From: Pseudothioglobus sp905182815
GTDB taxonomy: Bacteria; Pseudomonadota; Gammaproteobacteria; PS1; Pseudothioglobaceae
Length of the DNA: 64,000 nucleotides
Reading direction: 5' to 3'
Assembly: GCF_048087625.1 (NCBI RefSeq)
Contig: NZ_CP159805.1
Span: 1,054,001-1,118,000, forward strand
How positions within the stretch are numbered: position 1 is the stretch's first letter; every line of letters starts with the position of its first letter. Below the pieces are notes generated by a model that ran no database searches, was not told the DNA's origin, and saw only the letters and a program-made list of their open reading frames with translations. This document shows positions 52,716 to 61,706 of the stretch, in pieces. A program made the translations under genes and the position numbers.

Positions 52716-52721
52716 ATTATA
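52716..52721 (-). promoter_or_regulatory. -10 element upstream of serC
   Basis: TATAAT read on the minus strand, 132 bases before the serC ATG, with no good -35. A 6-bp hairpin followed by five Ts on the minus strand (52703-52681) begins almost at the expected start site. Confidence 0.35.
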
Positions 52722-52876
52722 CCTAAGCCAAAATGAACTTAAATTTACCTTTTATGTCAATTTGTTACATTTTTTTAATTCAGAATTTAAGATAAAGTGA
52801 CTAAATATGAAATCAAAAAAAATCAGATCCTGTAAAATATTCATGCTGACAACCTTAACAAATCATTCATTTATTA

Positions 52877-53707
52877 ATGGAAACACTCATAATCCATACT
52901 CAAGATTTAATTATTGCTGAAAAGCTTACAAGGAGCCTTAAAGGCGACTTGGAAATGCGAAAAAATCACTTCAGAATCCATACTGACTTTAATTTTACTA
53001 TTGAAAAACTAAGACTTGAAAACACAGTTGACATAAATTTACATCATAAGAAGTTTAATTTTTCAGATATTAAGTTAGTGGTTAGTGATATGGACTCAAC
53101 CTTAATAACAATTGAGACGATTGATGAGATTGCTAAGGAGTCAGGAATGTCCAGTGAAGTTGCTTTAATTACTGAACAAGCAATGCAGGGTAATCTGAAT
53201 TTTACTGAGTCCTTTAAAAAAAGGGTATCAATACTTAAAGGAGTCAACACTTCAGCATTTGAGTCTGTTTATACTAACTCTTTAAAATTAAGCCCTGGAG
53301 CCAAAGAGCTATTCAATTTCTTTAAATCAACAAGTGTAAAGTCAGCCATTATTTCAGGTGGCCTGAGTTATTTTGCTGATCGCCTTCATAAAAGTTTAGG
53401 AGTGGATACCTTTAGAGCCAACAATGTAGAGGTGATTAATAGCTGCCTCACTGGAGAAGTCTTAGGAAAAGTTATTGATGCCAATGAAAAAGCAAATTAT
53501 ATTAATGAGCTATGTTCGCTTTACCAACTAAAAAGAGAGCAAGTCATTGCTATTGGTGATGGCGCTAATGATTTACAAATGATGAAAATTGCTGGCGTGT
53601 CTGTTGCCTACCATGCCAAACCTATATTGCAAAAGAATTGTGATGTAATTATCAACTATGGTGGTCTCGACTCTGTGATTGATTTTTTTGAAGAAGATGG
53701 TTATTAA
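52877..53707 (+). CDS. serB: Phosphoserine phosphatase
   Basis: Final step of serine synthesis; HAD superfamily. 276 residues. Visible: nucleophile motif DMDSTLITIETIDEIA (about residues 70-85), ISGGLSYFADRLHK (motif II), and GDGANDLQMMKIAGVSVAYHAKP (motifs III/IV). The N-terminal ~60 residues form a short non-ACT lead domain. Divergent from serC-serA across a 292-base gap, so the whole serine pathway sits together. Confidence 0.94.
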   Translation: METLIIHTQDLIIAEKLTRSLKGDLEMRKNHFRIHTDFNFTIEKLRLENTVDINLHHKKFNFSDIKLVVSDMDSTLITIETIDEIAKESGMSSEVALITEQAMQGNLNFTESFKKRVSILKGVNTSAFESVYTNSLKLSPGAKELFNFFKSTSVKSAIISGGLSYFADRLHKSLGVDTFRANNVEVINSCLTGEVLGKVIDANEKANYINELCSLYQLKREQVIAIGDGANDLQMMKIAGVSVAYHAKPILQKNCDVIINYGGLDSVIDFFEEDGY

Positions 53708-53827
53708 TCAAACTAATTAATCTTAATTAAATATAAATTTTCATATAAAACTCATGAAAAATTCACTAAAATCTTAACATTATTGTATACACTGATAATC
53801 TCTTTTTTTATTTATTTACAGTCAATC

Positions 53828-54250
53828 ATGAATATAAATTTTAAGTTATTTTCTATATTTTTAGCCCTTTTTGCAATGCAGGCTATGGCTGATAGTCATA
53901 TGCATACTGTTAGCGGAACAGTTACTGGATGTTCAACTAAGAATGCGGTCCATGTTCTTATTTATAAAGAGTCGGGATGGAAGGGTATGAATCATAGTCA
54001 AGAAAAAATTTATGAGCCAAGTAAAAGCGGCACTTGTAATGTTTCTTGGAGCATGGAAGTTCCTTCGGGTCCATACGCACTTGCTTCATTTGAAGATGAA
54101 AATGGTAATGGTAAGTTGGACTTCTTTTTCTTTATCCCTAAGGAGCCGGCAGGCTTTTATCAATTTAGTGGAATGGGCGCTCCTAAGTTTGACAAGATGA
54201 AAATTGATGTTGATAAAGACATGGACAGCATTGAAATAGCTTTACCATAG
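53828..54250 (+). CDS. DUF2141 family secreted protein
   Basis: 140 residues from the chosen ATG at 53828, where a signal peptide begins (MNINFKLFSIFLALFAMQAMA). The frame upstream to 53783 would add 15 residues but disrupt that. Mature part: VSGTVTGCSTKNAVHVLIY, YALASFEDENGNGKLDFFFFIPKEP, matching DUF2141 (a carboxypeptidase-regulatory-like, Ig-type fold). Periplasmic or extracellular; function unknown. About 120 bases after serB. Confidence 0.8.
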   Translation: MNINFKLFSIFLALFAMQAMADSHMHTVSGTVTGCSTKNAVHVLIYKESGWKGMNHSQEKIYEPSKSGTCNVSWSMEVPSGPYALASFEDENGNGKLDFFFFIPKEPAGFYQFSGMGAPKFDKMKIDVDKDMDSIEIALP

Positions 54251-54283
54251 AATATTCAAACTAGTGTTTAAATACTTCTGACA

Positions 54284-54922
54284 GTGACTACTTCAATTAT
54301 TGCTGGCTCTACAGGCCTTATAGGTGGAAATGTCGTTAAAGTTCTGTCTAATAAAAAAAAGAGCGCTATTGCTCTAACTCGAAGATCAATTCCCAACCTT
54401 CCACCCAACATTACAGAAATGATTATTGATTTTGATACTTTTGAAAAAAATGGCTCTCTGCCCTCTTGTAATAATGTATTTATTTGTCTTGGAACAACAA
54501 TTAAAACTGCTGGGAGTAAAGAGAATTTTAGAAAAGTTGATATAGATTATTGCCTTAGTATTGCTAGAAAAGCCAAAGAGTCGGGCGCTGAAACATTGAG
54601 TCTTATTTCTTCAATAGGTGCAAACAGTTCTTCAAAAAACTTTTATTTAAGGACAAAGGGTGAACTTGAGGAGTCCATTCAAAGTCTTGGTTTTTCAACA
54701 GTAAATATATTTAGGCCTAGTTTTTTAGTTGGAGAGCGCTCTGAAAAAAGACTAGCTGAAAAAATCGCAATAAATCTTGCCAAGATAATGGATCTCTTTT
54801 TAATTGGAACTGCAAGCAAATACAGAAGCGTTAAAGCAGAATCTCTCGCTAAGACTATGGTTTTAAGTGTTGATAGCAAGCCTGGAGTTAATTACTTCTA
54901 CTTTGATGACTTTCTTAAATAA
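54284..54922 (+). CDS. NAD(P)-binding oxidoreductase (HTATIP2/atypical SDR-like)
   Basis: 212 residues, GTG start. N-terminal Rossmann loop SIIAGSTGLIGGNVVKVLS (GSTGLIG, residues 3-20), ICLGTTIKTAGSKENF in the middle, LISSIGANSSSKNFYLRTKGELEE with a possible YxxxK, and NIFRPSFLVGERSE. This resembles the HTATIP2-type NAD(P)-binding proteins. Substrate unknown. Confidence 0.78.
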   Translation: MTTSIIAGSTGLIGGNVVKVLSNKKKSAIALTRRSIPNLPPNITEMIIDFDTFEKNGSLPSCNNVFICLGTTIKTAGSKENFRKVDIDYCLSIARKAKESGAETLSLISSIGANSSSKNFYLRTKGELEESIQSLGFSTVNIFRPSFLVGERSEKRLAEKIAINLAKIMDLFLIGTASKYRSVKAESLAKTMVLSVDSKPGVNYFYFDDFLK

Positions 54923-54987
54923 TTCTATTTAATAGTTAGCAATACCTTCTACAAGAAGTTCTTTAACTATCGACTGAATTAATCTTA

Positions 54988-55016
54988 TTCGAAATATAAG
55001 CTGTCACTGGTATAAT
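54988..55016 (+). promoter_or_regulatory. Promoter of aroC
   Basis: TTCGAA at 54988-54993, 17-base spacer, TATAAT at 55011-55016 with an extended TG (55008-55009). It ends about 33 bases before the aroC ATG. Confidence 0.55.
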
Positions 55017-55049
55017 ATCCGCCATCTAAGTAACGTACATCAATAGGCA

Positions 55050-56150
55050 ATGTCTGGCAATTCATTTGGAAAACTATTCACACTAACAACCGCTGGTGAA
55101 AGTCATGGAGATGCTCTTGTAGGCATTGTAGATGGCTGCCCTCCAGGGATGAAGCTTAAAGAAGAGGATCTTCAAGGTGATTTAGATCTTAGAAAGCCAG
55201 GAAGTTCAAGACACACCACTCAAAGAAGAGAGTCGGATACCATCAAAATAGTATCTGGAACTTTTGAAGGTGTAACTACTGGAACCCCTATTGCCCTTTT
55301 GATTGAAAATACTGATCAAAGACCAAGGGATTATACAAAAATTGCAAACTCTTTTAGGCCCGGTCATGCAGATTTCACGTATCAACAGAAATATGGAATT
55401 AGAGATTACCGTGGTGGTGGCCGCTCTTCTGCTAGGGAAACTGCAATAAGAGTCGCAGCTGGCGGCATTGCTAAAAAATACCTAAAAGAAAAATATGGCA
55501 TTGAAATTCGTGGGTACTTAGCCCAACTAGGGCCAATTTCTTTTGAAAATTTTGACTGGAAGGAGGTTCATAACAATCCTTTCTTTTGTCCTGATGCTAG
55601 CAAAGTAAATGAACTAGAAGACTATATGGATAACCTTAGAAAGTCAGGTGATTCAATTGGCGCAAGAATCAACATCGTTGCTAGCAAAATGATTACAGGA
55701 CTTGGCGAGCCGATCTTTGATAGACTTGATGCTGATATTGCTCATGCAATGATGAGCATCAATGCTGTAAAAGGTATTGAAATTGGTGCTGGATTTAGTG
55801 TTGTCAATCAAAAAGGCTCGCTTCATAGAGATCCAATAACTCCTGAAGGGTTTACGTCAAACAACTCTGGAGGGATACTTGGTGGTATCAGCTCTGGTCA
55901 AGACCTTTTAGTTTCTATTGCGCTAAAACCAACTTCCAGCATAAGACTTACTGCAGATAGCATTGACAAAAAGGGTAAAGCAACAGAAATTAGCACCACT
56001 GGCAGACATGACCCTTGCGTCGGTATCAGGGCAACCCCAATAGCAGAAGCAATGCTAGCAATTACATTAATGGATCATGCACTTAGACATCGCGCTCAAA
56101 ATGCTGATGTATCTTCAACTACCCCGTCAATTCCTGCTGAAAAGCCTTAG
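55050..56150 (+). CDS. aroC: Chorismate synthase
   Basis: FMN-dependent last step of the shikimate pathway. 366 residues. Visible: FTLTTAGESHGDALVGIVDGCPPG (residues 10-33), HTTQRRESD, RPGHADFTYQQKYGIRDYRGGGRSSARET (split; about 103-132), SGGILGGISSGQDL, and GRHDPCVGIRATPIAEAM. aroE at 41.7 kb belongs to the same pathway but is not in this operon. Confidence 0.97.
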   Translation: MSGNSFGKLFTLTTAGESHGDALVGIVDGCPPGMKLKEEDLQGDLDLRKPGSSRHTTQRRESDTIKIVSGTFEGVTTGTPIALLIENTDQRPRDYTKIANSFRPGHADFTYQQKYGIRDYRGGGRSSARETAIRVAAGGIAKKYLKEKYGIEIRGYLAQLGPISFENFDWKEVHNNPFFCPDASKVNELEDYMDNLRKSGDSIGARINIVASKMITGLGEPIFDRLDADIAHAMMSINAVKGIEIGAGFSVVNQKGSLHRDPITPEGFTSNNSGGILGGISSGQDLLVSIALKPTSSIRLTADSIDKKGKATEISTTGRHDPCVGIRATPIAEAMLAITLMDHALRHRAQNADVSSTTPSIPAEKP

Positions 56151-56175
56151 TTACAACCTAACCTAAAAGGAAATA

Positions 56176-57723
56176 ATGTTTAAGCTCATTCATAAGCGCG
56201 TTCCCAGTAACGCAAAAAACGATATCTTGTCAGGACTGACAGTAGCATTAGCATTGGTCCCTGAAGCTGTTGCATTTGCCCTTTTGGCAGGATTAAACCC
56301 ACTAGTTGGGCTTTATGCCGCCTTTACTATTGGGCTCATTACATCAATCATAGGTGGAAGGCCTGGAATGATCTCTGGCGCTACAGGAGCTATTGCAGTT
56401 GTCATTGGGACCTTAGTTGCCATTCATGGGGTGGAGTACCTATTTGCAGCTGTCGTGTTAACTGGGCTCATTCAAATTGTATTTGGTCTATTTAAGATGG
56501 GTAAATTTATAAGACTTGTTCCTCACCCAGTTTTTCTAGGCTTTGTAAATGGCCTAGCAATTGTCATTTTTCTAGCGCAGGTTAAACAATTTAAAGTTGG
56601 CGGCGAGTGGATTACTGGAACCCCTTTAATGTTAATGCTAGTAATTGTTGCAATTACAATGGCAATTATTCATTTCTTACCAAGATTAACTCGCGCAGTT
56701 CCATCAACTCTAGTTGCAATTGTAATTGGAACAGTGGCTGTATTATTTTTAGGGCTTGATACTAGGACAGTTGGGGATATTGCGCCTATTGGTGGTGTAT
56801 TTCCTCCATTTCATTTACCCAATGTGCCAATTGATTTTGAGATGCTTAAAATTATTTTTCCTTACGCAATGATTATGGCTTTAGTTGGGCTTATTGAAAG
56901 CTTATTAACACTTAACTTAATTGATGATTTAACAGAAACTACAGGTCAGCCAAATCGTGAATGTATTGGACAAGGCGTTGCCAATACGGTTACAGGTCTT
57001 TTTGGCGGAATGGGTGGCTGCGCAATGGTCGGGCAAAGTCTGATTAATATTAAGTCTGGAGGAAGGGGAAGACTCTCTGGAATAGTTGCATCTGTGGTAC
57101 TACTATTTTTTATACTCTATCTTTCTAAATACATAGAAATGATTCCAGTTGCGGTTCTAATTGGCGTCATGATGATGGTCGTAATTGGCACTTTTGAGTG
57201 GGGCTCATTTCGATTATTTGGCAAGGTTCCAATGCCCGATATTATTGTTGGAATATCAGTTGCAGTAATAACTGTATTAACAGATAACTTAGCACTTGCA
57301 GTCATAACTGGCGTTATTATGTCCGCGCTTTCATATGCCTGGGAGTCTGCTGGAAAAATACAGTCTGTTGAAGAAGTTGAGTCAGATGGGAAAAAGACAT
57401 ACAGACTCCATGGCGCAATATTTTTTGCATCAATCAATACTTTTCATGCGATTTTTAGCCCCAAAGAAGACCCTGAAAATGTTTACATAGATTTTGAGGA
57501 CTCAAGAGTGATAGATCACTCTGCAATTGAAGCAATTGACAAGCTTGCTGATCGTTACCAAAAAGCAGGGAAAACCCTACATTTAGTTCATCTTAGTGAA
57601 GAGTGCAGATTACTTCTAAAAACAGCAAAACATTTAGTCGAGGTCAACGTCCTTGAAGACCCTCACTATCATGTCGCAATTGATAAAGCAAAGGCTAGAA
57701 TTGAAGGAACCCTCTCTACTTAG
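56176..57723 (+). CDS. SulP family anion transporter with STAS domain
   Basis: 515 residues, about 10-12 membrane helices, then a cytoplasmic STAS domain (about 410-510). Visible: DILSGLTVALALVPEAVAFALLAGLNPLVGLYAAF (SulP helices 1-2), VPHPVFLGFVNGLAIVIFLAQ, GVANTVTGLFGGMGGCAMVGQSLINI, and STAS SRVIDHSAIEAIDKLADRY. The family carries sulfate, bicarbonate or other anions; BicA-type bicarbonate uptake is possible but not decidable. 25 bases after aroC. Confidence 0.87.
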   Translation: MFKLIHKRVPSNAKNDILSGLTVALALVPEAVAFALLAGLNPLVGLYAAFTIGLITSIIGGRPGMISGATGAIAVVIGTLVAIHGVEYLFAAVVLTGLIQIVFGLFKMGKFIRLVPHPVFLGFVNGLAIVIFLAQVKQFKVGGEWITGTPLMLMLVIVAITMAIIHFLPRLTRAVPSTLVAIVIGTVAVLFLGLDTRTVGDIAPIGGVFPPFHLPNVPIDFEMLKIIFPYAMIMALVGLIESLLTLNLIDDLTETTGQPNRECIGQGVANTVTGLFGGMGGCAMVGQSLINIKSGGRGRLSGIVASVVLLFFILYLSKYIEMIPVAVLIGVMMMVVIGTFEWGSFRLFGKVPMPDIIVGISVAVITVLTDNLALAVITGVIMSALSYAWESAGKIQSVEEVESDGKKTYRLHGAIFFASINTFHAIFSPKEDPENVYIDFEDSRVIDHSAIEAIDKLADRYQKAGKTLHLVHLSEECRLLLKTAKHLVEVNVLEDPHYHVAIDKAKARIEGTLST

Positions 57724-57768
57724 AAGCTTACTAATTTATACTTCCAGACTAGAGATTTTAAAGGTTAA

Positions 57769-58401
57769 CTATTTTCCTTTTTCGTCACCCCAAAGTATCT
57801 TATGAAGTTGCACCTGAAGTCGAACATTAAGTTGTTTCTCTAAGATCCAATCTGCTAATTGTGCGGGCTTTAAGCTTTCATAAACGGGTGAAAACAGGAC
57901 ATCTGATAAAATTTCTTGGTCTTTTAAAATACTACAACACCAATCAAAATCTAACCTTGAAGCGATAACAAACTTGAGCTGATCTTTGTTTTCTAAAAGC
58001 GCAATATTTTCATATCTATTTTGGTGTTGCTCTGTTGATGAAGGCGTTTTAAGATCCATCACAATAGATACATTTTTATTTACCCTTGAAATATCAATAC
58101 TGCCACTTGTTTCCATTGACACCTTGTATCCCTTCTCTATCAAAGTATCCAGCAAACCAAGGCAATTACTTTGCGCCATTGGCTCTCCGCCCGTAACACA
58201 TACATAGTGAGATTTATATTTTGAAATCTCAGCTAATATTTGCTCAATTGATAAAGGATTGTTGCCTTTGAATGCATACGCAGTATCACAATAATTACAT
58301 CTTAATGGGCACCCAGTAAGTCGAACAAATACAGTTGGAATTCCAACCTCTCTTGCCTCTCCTTGAAGCGAGTAGAAGATCTCAGTAATATTTAATGTCA
58401 T
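57769..58401 (-). CDS. queE: 7-carboxy-7-deazaguanine synthase QueE
   Basis: Radical SAM enzyme of queuosine synthesis. I start at 58401 (MTLNITEIFYSLQGE), where family members begin; an ATG at 58419 adds six residues. Cluster motif CPLRCNYCDTAYAF (CxxxCxxC), VCVTGGEPMAQSNCLGLLD, and a C-terminal LQVQLHKILWGDE that binds the cluster environment. 210 residues. Its start overlaps the end of uvrB. Confidence 0.92.
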   Translation of the reverse strand: MTLNITEIFYSLQGEAREVGIPTVFVRLTGCPLRCNYCDTAYAFKGNNPLSIEQILAEISKYKSHYVCVTGGEPMAQSNCLGLLDTLIEKGYKVSMETSGSIDISRVNKNVSIVMDLKTPSSTEQHQNRYENIALLENKDQLKFVIASRLDFDWCCSILKDQEILSDVLFSPVYESLKPAQLADWILEKQLNVRLQVQLHKILWGDEKGK

Positions 58402-58402
58402 A

Positions 58403-60388
58403 TTATTTAAATTGCCCATCTCTTAATCGTTTTATTTGATTTCTAGTGTCTGCTGCCTGCTCAAATTTTAAATCCTCAGCAAACTTATACATCTCTTTTT
58501 CAAGTCGCTTTAGTTCTTTGGAGAGCTGAACAGGAGATAATTTTACTTGAATAGTTTCAGATATTAAATCATCAATATCAGACGCTGAAAGGTCTGTATC
58601 TAAAATATCAACAATCGGCTTCACAACGCCCATGGGTATTATTCCATGTTTTTTGTTATAGGCCTCCTGCTTGTCTCTTCTTGCAGATGTAACATCCATT
58701 GCTCTTTGTATTGAGTTAGTAATCCTGTCAGCATATAAGATAACGCTTCCATTAATATTTCGAGCAGCCCTTCCCATCGTTTGTATTAAAGATCGCTCTG
58801 AGCGAAGGAAACCTTCTTTATCTGCATCTAAAATTGCAACTAAAGATACCTCTGGAATATCTAACCCTTCTCTTAAAAGATTTATCCCAACCAAAACATC
58901 AAAAACACCAAGACGTAAGTCTCGAATGATTTCTACCCTTTCAACAGTATCAATATCAGAATGAAGATACCTTACTTTTACATTATGATCATTTAAGTAG
59001 TCACTGAGCTGCTCTGACATCTTCTTAGTCAGTGTTGTCACTAAGACCCTTTCTTTTACAGCAACCCTTTTATGAATTTCAGATAGTAAATCATCAACCT
59101 GCGTTTCAACGGGCTTAATAACAATGCCTGGATCTAATAATCCAGTTGGCCTGACAACTTGCTCAGCAATAATAGTTGACATCTCTAATTCAAATTTTGC
59201 TGGAGTTGCTGAAACCAAAATACACTGGTTCAGCCTTTCAGAAAATTCTTCAAATCTAAGTGGTCTATTGTCTAGAGCTGATGGCAGGCGAAAACCAAAG
59301 TCTACAAGCGTTGTTTTTCTAGCCCTATCACCATTGTACATTGCCCCTATTTGGCTCACTGTAACGTGGGACTCATCTAAGATAATTAATGAATCTTCGG
59401 GCATATAATCAAACAGGGTTGGTGGCGGTTCTCCCGGCTTCCTTCCAGATAAATAGCGAGAGTAATTCTCAATGCCTGAGCAATAACCTAGCTCTCTCAT
59501 CATCTCCATATCCTGCGCTACTCTTTGAGAAAGTCTTTGATCTTCAACTAATTTATTTTGAGAGAGTAGTTCTTTTTTCCTTAAGCCAAGCTCAACCTTA
59601 ATATCATCAAGGATATTTAATATGGTTGATTTAGGGGTAACGTAATGTGTCTTTGGATAAATAGTAACCCTTTGAAGAGACTTTAGTTTTTCTCCTGTTA
59701 ATGGATCAAACCATGAAAGGCTTTCCACCTCATCATCAAACATCTCTATTCGAATTGCTCGCTCTTCAGAGTCTGCTGGAAATATATCAATTACCTCACC
59801 CTTAACTCTAAAATGACCTCGGATTAATGTAATGTCATTTCTTGAATATTGCATCTTTGACAATGTCGCAAGAATTTCTCTTTGCTTTGCAACCTCCCCA
59901 ACAGTTAAATGAAGCAGCATTTTCATATAACTTTCAGGATCTCCAAGACCATAGATAGCGGAAACACTTGCAATAATTATTACGTCTTTGCGCTCAAGAA
60001 GTGATTTGGTAGCGGAAAGTCTCATCTGCTCTATCTGTTCATTTATTGAAGCATCTTTCTCAATAAATGTGTCTGAAGCAGGAACATAGGCCTCTGGCTG
60101 GTAATAATCATAATAAGACACAAAGTACTCAACAGCATTGTTAGGAAAGAATTCTTTCATTTCACTATAAAGCTGAGCAGCTAAAGTTTTATTTGGAGCC
60201 ATAATCAGACTCGGTTTTTGACTCTTCTCTATAACATTTGCAAGAGTAAATGTTTTGCCTGAGCCCGTAACACCAACGAGCGTTTGATACTTCTCTCCAG
60301 CCTCAATTCCGTCTAGTAACGTTTGAATAGCTTTTGGCTGATCACCCTTAGGTGAAAAATTCGATTTCAGTTGAAATTTTCTGGCCAT
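58403..60388 (-). CDS. uvrB: Excinuclease ABC subunit B
   Basis: Damage-recognition helicase of nucleotide excision repair. 661 residues. Visible: Walker A GVTGSGKTFTLANVIE (about 39-55), beta-hairpin YYDYYQPEAYVPASDTFIEKD (about 92-113, damage probing), DEAH-like IILDESHVT, helicase motif VGINLLREGLDIPEVSLVA, QTMGRAARN, and a C-terminal UVR domain (about 625-658). Divergent from the aminotransferase gene over 61 bases. Confidence 0.97.
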   Translation of the reverse strand: MARKFQLKSNFSPKGDQPKAIQTLLDGIEAGEKYQTLVGVTGSGKTFTLANVIEKSQKPSLIMAPNKTLAAQLYSEMKEFFPNNAVEYFVSYYDYYQPEAYVPASDTFIEKDASINEQIEQMRLSATKSLLERKDVIIIASVSAIYGLGDPESYMKMLLHLTVGEVAKQREILATLSKMQYSRNDITLIRGHFRVKGEVIDIFPADSEERAIRIEMFDDEVESLSWFDPLTGEKLKSLQRVTIYPKTHYVTPKSTILNILDDIKVELGLRKKELLSQNKLVEDQRLSQRVAQDMEMMRELGYCSGIENYSRYLSGRKPGEPPPTLFDYMPEDSLIILDESHVTVSQIGAMYNGDRARKTTLVDFGFRLPSALDNRPLRFEEFSERLNQCILVSATPAKFELEMSTIIAEQVVRPTGLLDPGIVIKPVETQVDDLLSEIHKRVAVKERVLVTTLTKKMSEQLSDYLNDHNVKVRYLHSDIDTVERVEIIRDLRLGVFDVLVGINLLREGLDIPEVSLVAILDADKEGFLRSERSLIQTMGRAARNINGSVILYADRITNSIQRAMDVTSARRDKQEAYNKKHGIIPMGVVKPIVDILDTDLSASDIDDLISETIQVKLSPVQLSKELKRLEKEMYKFAEDLKFEQAADTRNQIKRLRDGQFK

Positions 60389-60449
60389 TATCGGCAGTTT
60401 TTGATTAAAATAAAACCCTTAATTTTAAACCATTTAAAGAGCACAGTAA

Positions 60450-61625
60450 ATGTCAACTATCCTATCAAATCGTGTACAAAAAGTTAAACCTTCTGCAACT
60501 ATGGCTGTCAGCGATAAAGCCAAAGAATTAAAGTCACAAGGAATACAAATAATTTCAATGGGATCGGGTGAGCCAGACTTTGATACTCCTGTAAATATTC
60601 AAAAAGCGGCTATTACTGCAATTGGCTCTGGAGATACAAGATATACCCCAGCTGACGGAACTGCAGAACTAAAAAAAGCAGTCTGTGAAAAATTTAAAAG
60701 AGAGAATGGATTAGATTATTCCTTAAATGAAGTAATGGTTTCTTGTGGTGGTAAACAAGTTTTTTATAACCTCTGTCAAGCAATCCTTAACGAAGGTGAT
60801 GAAGTCATCATACCAACTCCTTACTGGGTTTCATATCCTGACATGGCTATTCTTGCTGATGCTACTCCTGTATTTATTGAGGCTGGCTTAGAGCAAGACT
60901 TTAAAATAACTCCAGATCAATTAGAAGCTAGCATCACGGATAAATCTAAACTTTTTGTTCTTAATAGCCCCTCTAACCCAACAGGCTCAGTTTATAGTGA
61001 ATCAGAAATTAAAGCCCTTGGTGAGGTTTTGAAAAAATACCCTCAAGTTCTTACTATAAGCGATGATATATACGAGCATATAAGGTGGGGTGATGATGAT
61101 TTCGTAAATATTGCAATGGCGTGTCCAGAGCTTAAAGATAGGGTTGTAATTCTTAATGGTGTATCTAAAGCCTATGCAATGACTGGCTGGAGAATTGGTT
61201 ATGCTGCTGGACCTGAAACAGTAATTAAAGCCATGAAAAAAATTCAAGGGCAGTCAACCTCTAATCCAAGCTCAATTTCTCAAGCTGCCGCTCTTGAAGC
61301 AATTACAGGCGAGCAGTCATTCATATCAATGATGGTTGAGGCTTTTGAGCGTCGCCATGAGTTTCTTGTTGATAGTTTGAATGCTATAGATGGAATTGAG
61401 TGCCCAAGATCTGGTGGAGCCTTCTATTCTTTTCCTAAAGTTCAAGGATTAATTGAAAGAATTGGTCTTAAAGATGACGTTGAGTTTTCAACTTATTGTC
61501 TTGAAAAACTTAGTTTGGCTGTTGTCCCAGGCTCTGCCTTTGGAGCGCCAGGTTACGTTAGGCTATCTTTTGCAACCAGCATGGATAACATTAAATTATC
61601 AGTTGAGAAATTAGCAAGCATCTAA
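60450..61625 (+). CDS. Aspartate aminotransferase-like, class I (AspAT Ib)
   Basis: 391 residues, PLP enzyme. Visible: ISMGSGEPDFDTPVNIQKAAI, NSPSNPTGSVYSE, PLP Lys in LNGVSKAYAMTGWRIGYAAGP (about residue 237), and RLSFATSMDNI. This fits prokaryotic aspartate/prephenate aminotransferases of the Ib group, which exchange amino groups between aspartate and 2-oxoglutarate. Exact specificity is not fixed by sequence alone. Confidence 0.88.
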   Translation: MSTILSNRVQKVKPSATMAVSDKAKELKSQGIQIISMGSGEPDFDTPVNIQKAAITAIGSGDTRYTPADGTAELKKAVCEKFKRENGLDYSLNEVMVSCGGKQVFYNLCQAILNEGDEVIIPTPYWVSYPDMAILADATPVFIEAGLEQDFKITPDQLEASITDKSKLFVLNSPSNPTGSVYSESEIKALGEVLKKYPQVLTISDDIYEHIRWGDDDFVNIAMACPELKDRVVILNGVSKAYAMTGWRIGYAAGPETVIKAMKKIQGQSTSNPSSISQAAALEAITGEQSFISMMVEAFERRHEFLVDSLNAIDGIECPRSGGAFYSFPKVQGLIERIGLKDDVEFSTYCLEKLSLAVVPGSAFGAPGYVRLSFATSMDNIKLSVEKLASI

Positions 61626-61651
61626 ACATACAATTGCTTAAATATTTTTGC

Positions 61652-61680
61652 TTGACATCAAAAATTTCTTAAGATAACCT
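61652..61680 (+). promoter_or_regulatory. Promoter of the aldehyde dehydrogenase gene
   Basis: TTGACA at 61652-61657, 17-base spacer, TAACCT at 61675-61680. A consensus -35 with a weaker -10, about 25 bases before the ATG, whose TTGGAG Shine-Dalgarno lies just upstream. Confidence 0.5.
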
Positions 61681-61706
61681 CTACTAATCTTAATTGGAGA
61701 TAAATT

